A DNA stretch of 64,000 nucleotides from Phanerodontia chrysosporium. Lineage: Eukaryota > Basidiomycota > Agaricomycetes > Polyporales > Phanerochaetaceae. Where the stretch lies: the NCBI GenBank assembly GCA_001910725.1, contig MJGA01000023.1, positions 1-64,000 on the forward strand. Direction: 5' to 3'. Shown here piece after piece: positions 44,765 through 56,738 of this stretch (positions are counted from its first letter, which is position 1; each line of letters opens with the position of its first letter). Under the pieces are notes generated by a model. The model was given only the letters and a program-made list of their open reading frames with translations. It had not been told where the DNA came from and made no database searches. The position numbers were made by a program, and so were the translations under genes.

Positions 44765-46936
44765 ATGGCACCCAGCACACGTCGCCGGCGGCAGCGACAA
44801 GCTGCATCTAGCTCCGAAAACGAAGACGAAGGCCTTCCCGCAGACAAGGGTCAGGGCAGAAAACCTACAAGTCATGCCCGCAAACGCAGCAAGATCTTGG
44901 AAGGTAACTCTATGACAGCGCCACGCAAGCATGCAAAATCCGGCAAGGAGAAAGAGAAAGGTGCGCAGGATCTGTTTCTTCACTCCAAGTTCTTGCTGAC
45001 TTTGTATATTCATCTACTCGGTGCGCGCTCTTCATAGCAGAGACGGCTACCGAGAAATCACTACGTCGACAGATCGAAGCCTTGAGAAAAGAACTTGAAG
45101 AATCCAAAAACCGGGGAGCACAGTCGCAGAGGAACACGTCGAGTCCACCGGAATCGACACCGGATGCGGAGCAGGCTGAGGGGTCAGGTGTAGAATCTGA
45201 GGACGATGGCTCCTACTCCATGGTAAGCAGTACGTCGTCTTGAATACACCTCAAATTGATGGCTCCGTAGTTTCGAAGCCTTGGCGTCATCAGCAGGTCA
45301 GCCCCGAAGCGGACGCTTCCTCGAGTCGGTGACTCCACGTCCTCAGACAACGACGAAGATTATAGCGGCTCTCCTGTGGGACAGCCTATCGATGCACCGT
45401 TGACAAATGGTACGCTCATGATTTTTCGTGTAGTTGCGTGTTCAATCCATTCACATGCGTCTAGATATGCAGAACGGCCAGGCTCACGGCTTGGACAGCG
45501 CCGATCATGTACGCTCAGCACCGTCCCAGGTCTTTGGATCGCGGCCCTCACATCCACATCGCAATTCACCGAGCTCGACAACAGCATTGTATGACAAACA
45601 AGCCGCGGGGATGGTTGCCGAAGGCGCAAGTGACATAACCCACCCGGTGAGCAACACCCATCCCGTATGTGACGACGGAGAGCACAGTGTCTGCACCAGT
45701 GAGCCATCCGCCACAACCGCGCTCTCAAGTTCAAGCCGCCGCGGAACGCGCTCGCCCACTCCAACATCCCGTGAAGCGCACCATAGGCCACTTCAATCCC
45801 GCCGCCGGCTGCGCTCCCTTTCACGGTCACCGTCGCCCACCTCGGGACCCTTCGATAACATCCTCTTGAGGGCACCTCGTCCCCAAGGTGCCAAGCACCG
45901 ACTGGTCGACTACGAGAAGGAGACGAGCGTAATCATTCAAGACGCGTACGACCGATACAACGTGCGCTTGCTGACAGTACATGCATTCCCAGATGCCGAG
46001 GAGCAGATCCTGGCTGCGAAAGATGCATTCCGCAGCGCGTGCCGTGATGCAGGCAAGAATTTTTCACCAACGGACTGTGCTCCAATAGTCCAAATGGTAC
46101 GTTGTTTGTGCTGGTCACTCTGCAGTCTCACCACCATAATGTTCCGCAGATTATACGGCAAGGATCGACATTTCGCGGACATCTCAAGGATGCTGTGCGC
46201 GCTCAAGTGGTTCCCACCTACAACCTCCGTGAAGATCTCGCCAGTGAGGCCTCGCGCGAAGCAAATAAGGCTCAGATCGTCTACCTCAAGAGTGGTGCGC
46301 CACCTCGTTTCTGTTACAAGGTAAGTATAACATTTCCTTTATCACTATCCTACTATCTACCCGCTTCTCTTCACAGGACCCCGACGCACGCACTGGTTTC
46401 GCGCAGCATACACTATTCGCACGCGCCCTGAAGGACCAGTTTTTCACGTCGAAGACGGCATTCGGACCCCGATTCTCAAGCGAACTGAAGCCGGTGCCGC
46501 AGCCAACACTAGCGCTTTTGCTCACGATGGTACGTTTCATATGCTCTTGTCGTCCTTGATAGTGATTTACAGCGTTGTAAGCTGGAATTTTGTCTAGATG
46601 CGTGGGATTCAGGCGCGTATAACAAGTCCGCACAATTCACGGAGGACAAATACCTTATGAAGTACAAGGCGAACTGCAAACGAGTCGAGAACTGGGCCGA
46701 TCTCGATCGAGTGGGCGCGCGGAAGGTTCGCAGGAAGATGTTCGACCATGTCGTGTATGTCATTTCCCTCTCGTTGTTATATTTCGCTCACTTCTGCATT
46801 ACCCAGGACGCTGTCTGGTCTCCAGCTTACCAGCATCGATGAAGACGCTGCATTTTCACGCGAGGAGGCGCAGCGCATGCGCGAGGAACTTTCTCGGGCG
46901 CACCTCGACACCGATGACGACAGTACTGCCATGTAG
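44765..46936 (+). CDS. Plavaka-associated DUF6532 protein
   Basis: Spliced by eye from several exons (44765-44960, 45041-45222, 45271-45409, 45465 to about 46095, and four more to 46936), with phases that join at every junction. The N-terminus is basic and nuclear-looking (STRRRRQRQAASSSENED), followed by a short coiled coil (KSLRRQIEALRKELEESKN) and a disordered acidic/Ser-rich part. The C-terminal half is DUF6532-like: SVIIQDAYDRYNVRLLTVHA, TGFAQHTLFARALKDQFFT, PTLALLLTM then LEFCLDAWDSGAY and FTEDKYLMKYKANCKRVE. It ends with an acidic tail. Proteins of this type accompany Plavaka transposases in Agaricomycetes. A role as accessory factor in transposition is inferred from that association and the shared divergent promoter. 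Confidence 0.8.
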
Positions 46937-47207
46937 ATAGATTAATGGGGACTCCGAAATATATTTAATTAGAGCTTCAACTAGTGTGACTACAGTAGGC
47001 ACACACTGATTACATGGGGCTCCTGTAGCTGCACTTGACCAACGGCCTGCTACGGAAGGCTACGTAGTCTTGAACGGAGGCTACGCAGCGCCCCGAAGCC
47101 TTGGCGCGGTGCTACGGGCGCCCCGTAAACCCCAACCTTTCTACCGCACCTACACTGGCTACACCAGGTACGGAGAGCTCCGTAGCAAGGTCAGTGTTTC
47201 CTGATGT

Positions 47208-47988
47208 ATAAGGAGAGGACAGGCAGTGAGTGTTTCTCGGGTTTTCCCAACGATATGCTCAGCTAATGTATCAGCGAAGGATCCATCCAGTCCGATGGAG
47301 AATGCTCAGATCACGGAGTCCTATTCTCTCACCGATCCACAGGCAAGTATGGCCAGTATCAGCCATTTGCGCCGAGGGCACTCGCTCTGTTCTATCCCAG
47401 GTGATGCTTGATTGCACTCCAATGCTTAGTACCGGCCAATGCAGGCTTTCCTGGGCGGCCTGTCTTGCGCAAGCTCGCGTGGCTCTAACACGTTGGCGAC
47501 CGCCATCAGTCTTGAGGCCCTGCGACACCACTTCGCATAAACGCAGCGGCACTCTTGCCTTAAGCTGTGATTGTCGACGCTTCTGGATACTAAGATCCAT
47601 CTGAGTGCTAAGTACGCGGATTCATGCTTCCATTTCCCCGATATCTACGTTGGTCGACCTGTTTTACAGTTCGGTATCACTGTGCTACTGATTTATGTCT
47701 GATCTCAGGAGATGCCCTCATATTGGCCTGTGACAGCGTGTGCAAACGGTGTCCTCTGGCTCAGTCCCTCCACACGGACGTTTGCTATCTCGAAGCCACC
47801 GTGGGAGTCGCAATGCCTGCAAGGCAACGATGCCATGGACCGACGACTCTGTGTGCGAATTGGTTGGCCTTACGGTATGCGTGTGCATTGATTATCTACA
47901 AGAGAATTATGAGAAGTGCTCATTGAAACTGCGTACAGGAAACTAACTCGGATCTCGATATGTGCAGCGTCGCTGCCTCCCCGGGGGG
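47208..47988. other. Right flank of the Plavaka element; nothing firm
   Basis: Short overlapping frames only. It ends in the promoter of the sedolisin gene. Confidence 0.4.
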
Positions 47989-47994
47989 TATAAG
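47989..47994 (+). promoter_or_regulatory. TATA box of the sedolisin gene
   Basis: TATAAG lies 59 nt before the ATG at 48053, just after a GC-rich stretch. The spacing is normal for a strongly expressed fungal secreted-enzyme gene. Confidence 0.5.
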
Positions 47995-48052
47995 ACGCCA
48001 TTGTGGCTGCTTGCTAGACTGACCTGCGAAGTCTTGACACCCGCACTTCGAC

Positions 48053-50150
48053 ATGGTTGCAAGAAGTATCATCTTCCTTGCGCTTGGGGCCCTCGCCGTC
48101 TGCAATCCGCTCGGTCGCCGAACCATGAAGGTGCACGAAAGCCGCAGCGAGATCCCTACCGGGTTCGTCAAACAGGGGCGCGCAGCGCCGGACACAGTCA
48201 TTAGCATGCGCGTCGCGCTCACGCAGAATGATCCCGAGGGCCTCACCGACGCGCTCATGGCTGTCAGCACCCCGGGAAGCGCGCGCTACCAAAGCTATCT
48301 AACACTGGAAGAGGTGTGCGCACTGCCCCCTCCCGATGGTGGTATCTGACCACACAGTTTACAGATCGCAACTTTTACCACACCCTCCGAGGAGACCTCC
48401 AGTGCTGTCATTTCCTTCCTCCGGGAGAATGGGATCAATCCAACTACAATATCTCACGCGGGTGATTGGCTCGCCTTTGACACTACTGTCGCCAAGGCCA
48501 ACGAGCTTTTCGCCGCTGACTTCCATGTATTCAAGCACGAACACACCGGTACTCAGAACTTGGTCACCATGGAATACTCAGTTCCCGTGGACCTCTCCGA
48601 TCATATCCAACTCGTGCATCCGACTATCTCGTCTGTGCTTTCTTTGCTATCATCTGCATCCAACTGACGTGCCGCAGATTCAGTACCGCGGGCGGCCTGC
48701 GCCCACAACTTCATTTCCCGAAGAGTGAACCTTCCCGCCCAAGCAACCTTTCAGCAGACGTCACAATCCCTTCAAGCTGCACTCAGGCTATCACGCCTGC
48801 ATGCCTCGAGGCTATCTACGCCATTCCCAGCACGCCTGCTGAAATATCATCCAACACGATTGGGGTCGCTGGATTCATTGGACAGTTTGCGAACCAAGCG
48901 GATCTTGCGGTACGCAGAGCAAGCCTTCGTGCTCATCAAGTTCCTCACGACCGGCACCATACAGACGTTCCTCAAGCTCTTCCGACCTGACATCCCCCCA
49001 CAAACAGTCTTCAAACTGGACACTCTGGACGGTGGTTCCAACAGTCAAAACGAGGCCAATGCTGGTATCGAAGCAGTACGTGTCACGCGGTTTGGCGTCG
49101 ATACCGCACATGCCGATTTATGACATACAGGACATTGATATCGAGTATACTGTTGGCGTCGCCACCAATGTTCCTACGACGTTCATTTCCTGTGGTAGCA
49201 ACATCAGGGACAGCGTGGGCGGCTTCCTAGACTGGGCTAACTTCGTCGCCGGTCTCGCAAGCCCGCCACAAGTTGTCACTACCAGCTACGGCGAGAACGA
49301 GAATGTAGTGTCTCCGAACGCGGCCAAGTGAGTCGCCCTCCTGGCACATAAGCTTGGCTATGACTGACGCCAGGACCAGCGCACTTTGCAACGTTTATCA
49401 GCAACTCGGTGCAAGAGGCGTGTCCGTCCTGTTCTCTTCGGGTGATGGCGGTGTTGCTGGCAGCCAAACCACCCAATGTACCACTTTCCTGGCCACATTT
49501 CCGTCTGGATGTCCGTTGTAAGTGAGATTCGCCCAAGTTGGTAGTAGTCGCTTACCCATCCGCAATCGTCAGTATGACTTCCGTTGGCGCCACCAATGTC
49601 ATCGCCGACACCGGCACTCTCGAGACGGCTGCCACGTTCTCTTCCGGGGGCTTCTCTAATGTCTTTACGCGCCCGAGCTATCAGTCGTCGGCGGTATCAG
49701 CTTACCTCTCAAAGCTCGGTAGTACGAACTCGGGGAAGTTCAACACTGCGGGCCGTGGATTCCCGGACGTCGCCGCCGCGGGAGAGAACGTCGAGATCGT
49801 CTTCCAACAACAGCTAGGTCTCGTCGCCGGCACTAGCTGCTCCAGCCCGATCTTTGCAAGTATCATTGCTTTGATCAACGACCGCCTTGCGCAGCAGGGC
49901 AAGGGTCCGCTCGGCTTTCTCAACCCTCTCCTCTATGGGCCCGCGGCCACGACATTTACCGATATCACAACCGGCAACAACCCCGGCTGTGGCACGAATG
50001 GCTTCCCTGCAACAGTGGGCTGGGACCCGGTAAGCATTGTAAATGTGCGCAGGGATATGTTTGGTTGACCTTCGTGCACAGGTAACTGGCCTTGGGTCTC
50101 CTAATTTCCCTGCGCTCCTCGCCGCGGCGGAGGCTGCTGCTGGTCTCTAA
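48053..50150 (+). CDS. Secreted sedolisin protease (S53, tripeptidyl-peptidase type)
   Basis: Eight exons (48053-48313, 48365-48630, 48678-48909, 48965-49075, 49131-49327, 49374-49517, 49573-50029, 50082-50150) total 1737 nt, giving 578 aa. A signal peptide (MVARSIIFLALGALAV) precedes a pro-kumamolisin propeptide (residues about 20-180: RVALTQNDPEGLTDALMAVS) and the S53 catalytic domain. The catalytic Glu and Asp are in GIEADIDIEY (E-x3-D spacing kept across an intron). The serine motif is AGTSCSSP, where most members have SGTSAS. A family landmark, GDGGVAGSQTTQC, is also present. The enzyme would act outside the cell or in an acidic vacuole, trimming peptides at low pH. All phases join and there is no stop, so it looks functional. 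Confidence 0.9.
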
Positions 50151-50749
50151 AATGTGGATATATTGGACACATATCAACTCGGCCGGCGCATAAATAAGGG
50201 TAGGGTTGCGGCTTACGATGGGGCTGGGTTCAGAGAATACAGCTTGTCACCAGAGGACCTGCGCGAGTTTAGTGTCGCGAGTGAAGTGCGGTAAGAATCG
50301 ATAAGAACAGCATGCTTACTGAAGATAGTAGACTTGACGCCCTGGTAAGTATCGTCCATTTACTCTCATAATCATTTCATCCTAGATCAACCACAGCGTT
50401 GCTTCGAGGAGTACTTCGAGGGAACTTTGTTTGACATCCTTATTGCTTTCTTTGTCCAGGTACAACTCACGCCAGGTGCCAGCAGCTACGCACGAGCGAC
50501 CCCGACAGACAACAGCCTACGAAGACCGCTCCCCGCTTCACATATGATACAGAGCAACTACGGTATCTCGCGCACCTCCATCAAAGCCCTGTGTACCGCA
50601 GACCCTCACGACATAGCATGAACACGTTGCCACGGTGTACAACGTGGAGGACACACCTGCATCCCTCGGCGGCTATCTCCGGTTCCCAGTACATTGTCTC
50701 GTAGACGCTGTTAGTCCTCCTCTCTCCCTTTCCGCCGCAAATCTTGTCC
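50151..50749. other. Spacer shared with the inverted copy at 27.3-27.8 kb
   Basis: From about 50265 to the FHA start this sequence is the reverse complement of 27288-27740, with scattered differences. No gene. Confidence 0.6.
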
Positions 50750-51430
50750 ATGCAGAGACAAGACGACCTCGACGTCAAGATGGAACTTGATCCCAGCCCC
50801 ACGTCACATGCCGACGCGCACGAGCAGCTCGTTCAGAACGTGGGCCTGCAACCGTCCCCGGTCATCCTCTGGGGGTCTCTCGTGCCGTGCAGCCCCCATC
50901 AGAGTCAGCTCGACTTTAGCAAGACCAAGAGGACGTACAAGATTGGCCGTAACGGCGACCCGGCTGTTGGAAACGACTATGTCCTCTCAGGCATGAAGAT
51001 TAGTGCGTCTTGCTCCTCATCGCTGACGACCTGCATGTGTTGTGGCGTCATACGCGACCTGGCCGTGCGTGTTACTGAAGACATTTCTAGGTAACCAGCA
51101 TTGCGAGATTCAATGGAACGGGCTCATCGGCGCAGAGTCCACGATTACCGTGTACGATCACTCGACGAACGGCACCTACGTGCGTCGCTCGATGGTGTTC
51201 TACTCTCTGTGGCGCCACTAAGTCCCTTCTATCCCTGCAGATCAATGGGTCGAGGATCGGAAAGGGTCGCTATGCATTCTTGAAGAACGGCGACGAGATT
51301 GCGTTCGGGATGCTCATGCGCAATCTTTCCGGAGATGATTGCCGTGCGTACGCTCGTATTGTCACTATAGGATAACGACACTTACGCTTTCTTGCCAGGT
51401 TTTATCTACTGCCACCTTGCGTACGCGTAA
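50750..51430 (+). CDS. FHA-domain-only protein, copy 2 (resembles the N-terminus of a CHK2-type kinase)
   Basis: Four exons (50750-51002, 51091-51179, 51241-51343, 51399-51430) total 477 nt, giving 158 aa. The protein is nearly identical to copy 1 at 26609-27287. The differences I can see are in the N-terminus (DLDVKMELD versus DLDDKMELD; HADAHEQLVQ versus HADVHEQSVQ) and in the introns. The FHA landmarks are all present (YKIGRNGDP, SNQHCEIQWNG, DHSTNGTY, INGSRIGKG, GDEIAFG). The last short exon gives RFIYCHLAYA and a stop, where a checkpoint kinase would continue. Keeping the frame and splice sites in both copies argues for selection or a very recent duplication. Confidence 0.8.
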
Positions 51431-54072
51431 TGATGATACAGCTCTGCTCATGGCGACTGCTATTTGTCGACGAGGATAGCACGATACGCATTCTAGGACG
51501 AAAATCGACCGTCATGCACACACCTCCGAGCATCCTACACTCTACACAAGCCATTGAAGCTGCGCATCAGGCGGTTGGACTGTAGTAACAAAAACTATAC
51601 AAAAGAAAGCCTTCCAAGAAGCTCAGCCCTCTGCAGCGCTGGTGTCGGCGGGACGTGAGAGTGTCCGTCAGCTCAGAGTCCATGCACGAAGGCGATTCCA
51701 TGATAGTTCAAAACGCACAGACAGGAGTGAGACCCACCGGGGCTGAAATGATACATTCCCACCTCTGTAGGAGCCAATCTATATCTGGAACTAGTTATCT
51801 GAGTTCTCTTACGCCTTCAAGCTTCTGGGCGCCCATCTTCAGTCGCGTTAACGCTGTAGCACACAGGGCGCCCCGGCAGGACCTCTTGCCCCGACTTCAA
51901 CGCTCTCATCTCGCTGGTCGATTGTAGGTGCGTCCTAGACGATGTTGTAACATACGCGAAGTCTGATGTGCGTCTAGAAGATTTTATGACCTGCGATGTC
52001 GGCTCGGGGACAGGGCACAGGTGCTGGTCTCAAGAGTCGAAACGTTGCAGAGTGGTCGACCTCAATGCAACGGTTTCTGGCATCGGTAGACTCAGCAAGA
52101 ATTGCCAAGCGAGGGTAAGCCTAAGTCGGTTTAAAAACACTTGTTCAATACTTCACACAAGGCCCAAACGCTATGTGCCCTACGCGCATTAACTCCGTGG
52201 TATCGCCGTATCCATGGAGTCGTTCCGCAATGTTGGATTCTGAAGTCTATACGGATCGCAAATTGAGGTCTGGCTGTCTTGGCCGAGGTATGCAAAGACG
52301 AGACAGGAGGCAGCCTTTATCCTCATGTCGGCAGGGTTACACTGAAGGGGCCTAAGGCGAGCATGCTCATGGACACGAATCGCCGCGGCCGTGACATTTA
52401 CTCCTTAGATATCACCACCTCCGTGGTCTCTCCCTTCATACTGAACGACCACGAGCACCGAGTTATCGACAGCTAATCCCATTGCTGTTATATCTTGCGC
52501 TCAGCTATCTTCTCACCTGAAGTATCCGACGGACGTATCGCTGGACGCTGGTGAGCAACCTTCGACTGGAGTCGTTGGACTGAGATCAAGCGGGATAGGC
52601 ATCGTCGAACAGGCTATCATGGGACAGAATGGAAATACAACGACGACTCATTCGCCACAAGTTCGGGCGATACAGTTAATGCCGCAGTCTGTGGTTTCAC
52701 GAAAGACCAGTAAGCCATCTACGGTGATAGATATATTGAATCCGCTCGGACGACATTTCCAGAAACATGCGCCGCACGACTATTCTCCCAAGACCACCAC
52801 GCCGTAGTCCAGGCATGCCAGCCTGTGCAAGATAAACTGAAGTCGAAGGCTGATGCGACAACGTCTGGCTCGGGATGCAAAGATCATGGTGAGTGCCACT
52901 GTTGGTGACATGATGCGAAGCGCCGTCGTAATCGCCGCCATTCAGAACCCAAGGACATGCCTGAGAATGAGTCCTCCGGTTCCAAGAGCGACTCTAGCAA
53001 GCCAGGGGATGGGGGAAGCTCAATGTTCACAAGCGTGAAGAGCACACTAGCAGGGCTAGCGTGTCGGAGGAAGGCTTGATGGGAGACAACTGTGCCTGCC
53101 GGCGTGCAAGTACATCGAAGCTTTGCTACCAGGGTGCACACATGTCATGAACCCCGCACACTACGTAGTGCAGAAGTGCGACACTCTTGTAGCAACGCTT
53201 CAGTAACGACCTTATAGACGTTCTTTCCAAGTTTCCCGATATCGTTCGGCGAAGGCACGGCAGCTTGCAAGTCGACGTCAATCAGGTCCACAAACATGAA
53301 TGTCGTGTAGGTGAGACATACAGAGTTGCAGGTAGTTGCAGGCCGCACGTCTTTGTTGGTATGTCCAATGTGCATTTTCCTAGGCTGATCCAGGTTGCTT
53401 GGGATATCTTGGACCCACAGAACGAACTTGGACGTAGAAGTTCACGTATAGGCCGCCAAGATGCCCTGAAGCCTCCGCACGCAGCTGTGTATGTTGTTGC
53501 CCCACGAGCGCATACAATCATTCGCGTTGGATGATGCAAGTCGTCCTGTACGCACGGCGGCCGACCCGCAGCAATTGTCCCCAGAGCGCTCTTCGCCGGG
53601 CGCCGTCCCTCTAGGGTCAAGAGACAATCTAGGGCAGACCGTGCATATCATTCGTAAGGTTCGATGGATAGGCTACACTCGCCGTTCTAAGCATAGCGTG
53701 GATCAGAACCTTTGATGGACACATACGCAATCAGCTTCACTGGAGGGTCCGACCCTGCGTTCGTGAGGACCTTGCACACATTTGCAGGGGAGGGTTTCTG
53801 CACTTGCGAGCGACGTCGAGACATGAATTGTATGAAATCCTTGGTCTAGAGGCCCGAGGGTGGATGTGCAATGTCTAATTTTAGGACACGCCTCTAGGGT
53901 GCGTCTTGTCATGCTAGCATCCGCGTCCTGGGGAAGCCTTTACGCATCGCATCCGGGTGCAGGTGACCGGCACGTTCTGATACAGCTGTCATCCGACTGC
54001 CGTACCCTTAAGCGTGATGTCGTCGCGCATCTCGGCGTCCGCGCATGTGAGGTGCGAGGCGAGGGTAGATAA
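51431..54072. other. Long region with protein-like relics but no supported gene
   Basis: Plus-strand fragments look like broken coding sequence: VLAEVCKDETGGSLYPHVGR near 52280, EWKYNDDSFATSSGDTVNAA near 52630, and a Ser-rich SKSDSSKPGDGGSSMFTSVK near 53000. They lie in changing frames with stops. They may be remains of one secreted, GPI-type protein gene. I cannot identify it. Confidence 0.3.
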
Positions 54073-54399
54073 ATGGCGGCCGGCGCTGCACTCCTCGACG
54101 AAGCCTTCCGCCCCCCTCCATCGACTCGTGAGTACGTCTGTCCTCGTCTTCGAGAGGCACGGCTTACATCTCCCTGCTCGTGCAGAGGAAACAGACACGA
54201 TGATTTGTTGGTACTTGTTGCGCAAGCGGCGAAAGCCAGCACAGGCGGCTGCGGGCGACGAGGAGCGCGGACAAGAGCAGACCAGAGAGCTTCCCAAAGA
54301 CACCGGTAAGGCCATTGTATTTCAGATGTAATTTCTTCTAACAAGAATTCAGGCAACGACGCAGTTGCTGAGGAGACTGGGGGCGAGACCCAGAAGTAA
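54073..54399 (+). CDS. Small three-exon gene, 73-aa charged protein
   Basis: Three exons (54073-54127, 54186-54305, 54353-54399) with standard splice ends (gtgagt...gtgcag; gtaagg...ttcag) total 222 nt, giving 73 aa. The start reads MAAGAALLDEAFRPPPST; the middle ICWYLLRKRRKPAQAAAGDE; the end AVAEETGGETQK. It has one short basic stretch and an acidic C-terminus, with no membrane helix or signal peptide. No family recognised. The model rests on exon phase, splice signals and coherent codon use only. Its 3' end is about 70 nt from the stop of the minus-strand F-box pseudogene, so the two are convergent. Confidence 0.45.
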
Positions 54400-54466
54400 C
54401 GAGGGGACATGAGCACGGGCTTTTCCTTGTGATGACGGCATATACACAGATGACAGCGCGACACCC

Positions 54467-56189
54467 TTAGTCCGAGTCCGAGACGAAGTTTCCCGCTGCA
54501 TCGAACGTAGCGAGGGGCGCCCACGCACTCTCCTCGACCGCACCGCACAGCTTGCATGTCGTGGACTCGTCGTAGTTGGGAACATACTCGCTCCAATCGA
54601 GCGTAAGGCCCGGCCTCGCGGCCGTCGCGCTGAACCACGGGAGATCGCGGGTCCGATCGATATGGCGGATGCTGTAGAGAACAACGTCTGTGAAGTTATG
54701 CGTCGCAACGACACTGTCGATGGCGACTGAGAGCGGATCGTCAGCGTATGGCGGGTCGCACATGCTGTGGTGCTCATGCCACGCGGCCTATTGCAGCCCG
54801 AGGAAGCGCAGCCGCGGGCAGAGCTCGGGGTTCCCAGAGAGTGCGGACACAACGGCGCGATGCGCGCCGCAGCGGACATGGAGGTTCTGCAGCTGTGCAC
54901 AGCGGTCGAGCATGTGCTCCGGAGCATCGAGTATATAGTCCGCGTCGTCCACGAGGAGCGAGCGTAGCTCGGAGAGCGGGAGAGCGGTTGTGCACGACGC
55001 TTCGATAAGGTCCTGGCGGTCTGGCTCGACGTCGTATCTAAGTCTGACCTTGATGGTTAGTGGCTTGCATGGTGAGCGAGAGACGCTGTGCATGATGGCG
55101 TTTGTGCACCCTAGGTCTTCAACCGGCTAGACGGCGAGCTCAATACCACATATGGAGAGATATAGCGATGCGGATCTGGGTGGCTGCGGCTCATTGGATG
55201 CACTCGAGGGTGGAAGGTAACTTTTTGAGCCGACCGCGCTGACGATGGAACGCAGTATCGCTAGGTCTATGGAGCCTTGGTTGAAGGTAGAGATATCGAT
55301 GATACAGCTAGGGGGTATCTTGATGCGCTCCAGAATGCCTGGAAGTGATGCCCCATTGCCTGCCTCAGAGACGGTCACCCGGCGAAGGTGGGCCATCGGG
55401 ATTGATCCTTCAGGAAGCCTATACACTCCATCGCCGGTATCAGGGGCCCCGGAGATCTCTTATAGAACGAGGTCTTCAATGAGCGGTAGCTCTTTGAGCA
55501 GGAGCATCCATCCCCAGAGCGGCGAGCTGCTGCAGCTTTCCATATGGAGTCGCGTAAGAGTGTGGCGGACGAGATTGCAGGTGAAGCCCCACGGGAAACC
55601 ATACGTCCTGAGCGTACGAAGCTTGGGCATGACGGCGTTGGTCAGGAACCAGAATACCCATGGGGAAGTATCTTCGTCTTCCTCGGCATGCGCGTATACG
55701 AGGTTGAGCGTTTCCAGCATCGGGAGTGCAGACACCGCCTTGTCACGCGGAAGGCGCCTCGTCCTTCGAGATCGTGGAGTAGACGCTCCGTGGGACGAAG
55801 GCTGATGTGCTGAATGCGATCAGCTTCCTCGTCGAGACGGGACAGGAGCGGGAGGTGAATTTCGGTCTCGAGACGAAAATGTCCCAGGAACAGCGAGAGC
55901 GGGGCGGTCTTGGAACGGGCGACAAACGTCCGCAGGCAGTCGGGACGGTCAGTATGGGAATGCAGGCCCAAAGTTGAGGAGTGTCAAGAGTAATACTGCG
56001 CCACCTGTGGCAGACGTGCGTTGTCCACAGCCACTCGAATGGGGCGCGATGGACTTTAGGGTCATTGTCACCGGAACGCTGCGGGTCGTAGTACGAGAGC
56101 ACCAGCCATCGAAATATCTCCGCAAGGAGTTCGTTTGATAGGCGGAAGATTGACCAATGCTGATAGCTCCTGCGAACCCGGCACTTCAC
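54467..56189 (-). pseudogene. F-box/leucine-rich protein pseudogene
   Basis: Read leftward from 56189, an F-box-like motif is clear (IFRLSNELLAEIFRWLVLSY ... TTHVCHRWRSITLDTPQLWA). After LWA a one-nucleotide shift is needed to continue as HTDRPDCLRTFVARSKTAPL, and a second near 55745 to reach VSALPMLETLNLVYAHAEED. From 55735 to 54467 one frame then carries a continuous leucine-rich product, broken by three in-frame stops: TAA at 55460-55462, TAG at 55127-55129 and TAG at 54788-54790. No splice pairs remove them. Two frameshifts plus three stops make this a dead gene of about 570 codons. Confidence 0.75.
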
Positions 56190-56257
56190 GAGGGACAGTC
56201 TCGTCCCTTAGCACCGCACGAGCGGGGCCGAGCGGAGTATTGCGTCGAGCATCGAAA

Positions 56258-56650
56258 CTAGGATGTGCATTCTCTTGCCAAAGGCCCAAAGCTCATGTAT
56301 GCCGCCGCCACACTGGCCGATCCCGCCTTGTTCTCATCGGCAGTCTCCTCCGGTTGTAGATAGAAACCAACACTATAGATGAATAACAGCGTCCAGCCTA
56401 TGACAATGGAAAACAATGGCTTAACAAATTGCCGCGGCGTCATCGGCCGGGATGGGCCCGACGCTATCGTCAATGGACGCGTTCTGCCACCGCGCGCCGC
56501 CACCGGAGGCACTTCAGGGGCCGGTCCACCGGCCCCCCTTTTCCCTCCTTGACCACCATCATTTTCGAGAAGGGCCATAGCCTGGGGTATCATGAACCCA
56601 AGTAGCTGGAAGGTAGAGCCAAATATCGAACGGCTACGGGAGCCGTCCAC
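56258..56650 (-). other. Unassigned open frame with one hydrophobic helix
   Basis: 130 codons, with no ATG at the left end of the protein, reading QLLGFMIPQAMALLE, a Gly/Pro-rich basic linker, and a helix LFSIVIGWTLLFIYSVGFYL. It could be an exon or a relic of a membrane protein. I cannot join it to the next fragment. Confidence 0.3.
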
Positions 56651-56738
56651 AACCGAAGGGCTTCCTATCTGTACGATTGGTATCTTCAGAACTCATTGCC
56701 ATATAACATGATGTTTTGCGCACCGTAATTCCCTCATC

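Larger units (their letters stand above)
41200..47207. mobile_element. Complete Plavaka-type (CACTA-related) DNA transposon
   Basis: The ends carry terminal inverted repeats: CATCAGGAAACAC at 41200 and its reverse complement ending at 47207, with one mismatch within the next few bases. TA lies directly outside both ends, consistent with a 2-bp target duplication. Subterminal copies of CCGTAGC/GCTACGG are clustered in both the left 130 nt and the right 170 nt, the pattern expected of CACTA-type transposase-binding sites. Inside are two divergent genes, a transposase (minus) and a DUF6532 protein (plus), with about 180 nt between their start codons. Both can be spliced into intact frames, so the copy looks young and possibly autonomous. 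Confidence 0.85.

Noticed and set aside
48870..48990. Frameshift in the sedolisin gene
   Set aside because: The apparent shift is a normal 55-nt intron (gtacgc...catacag, 48910-48964) that restores the frame exactly.
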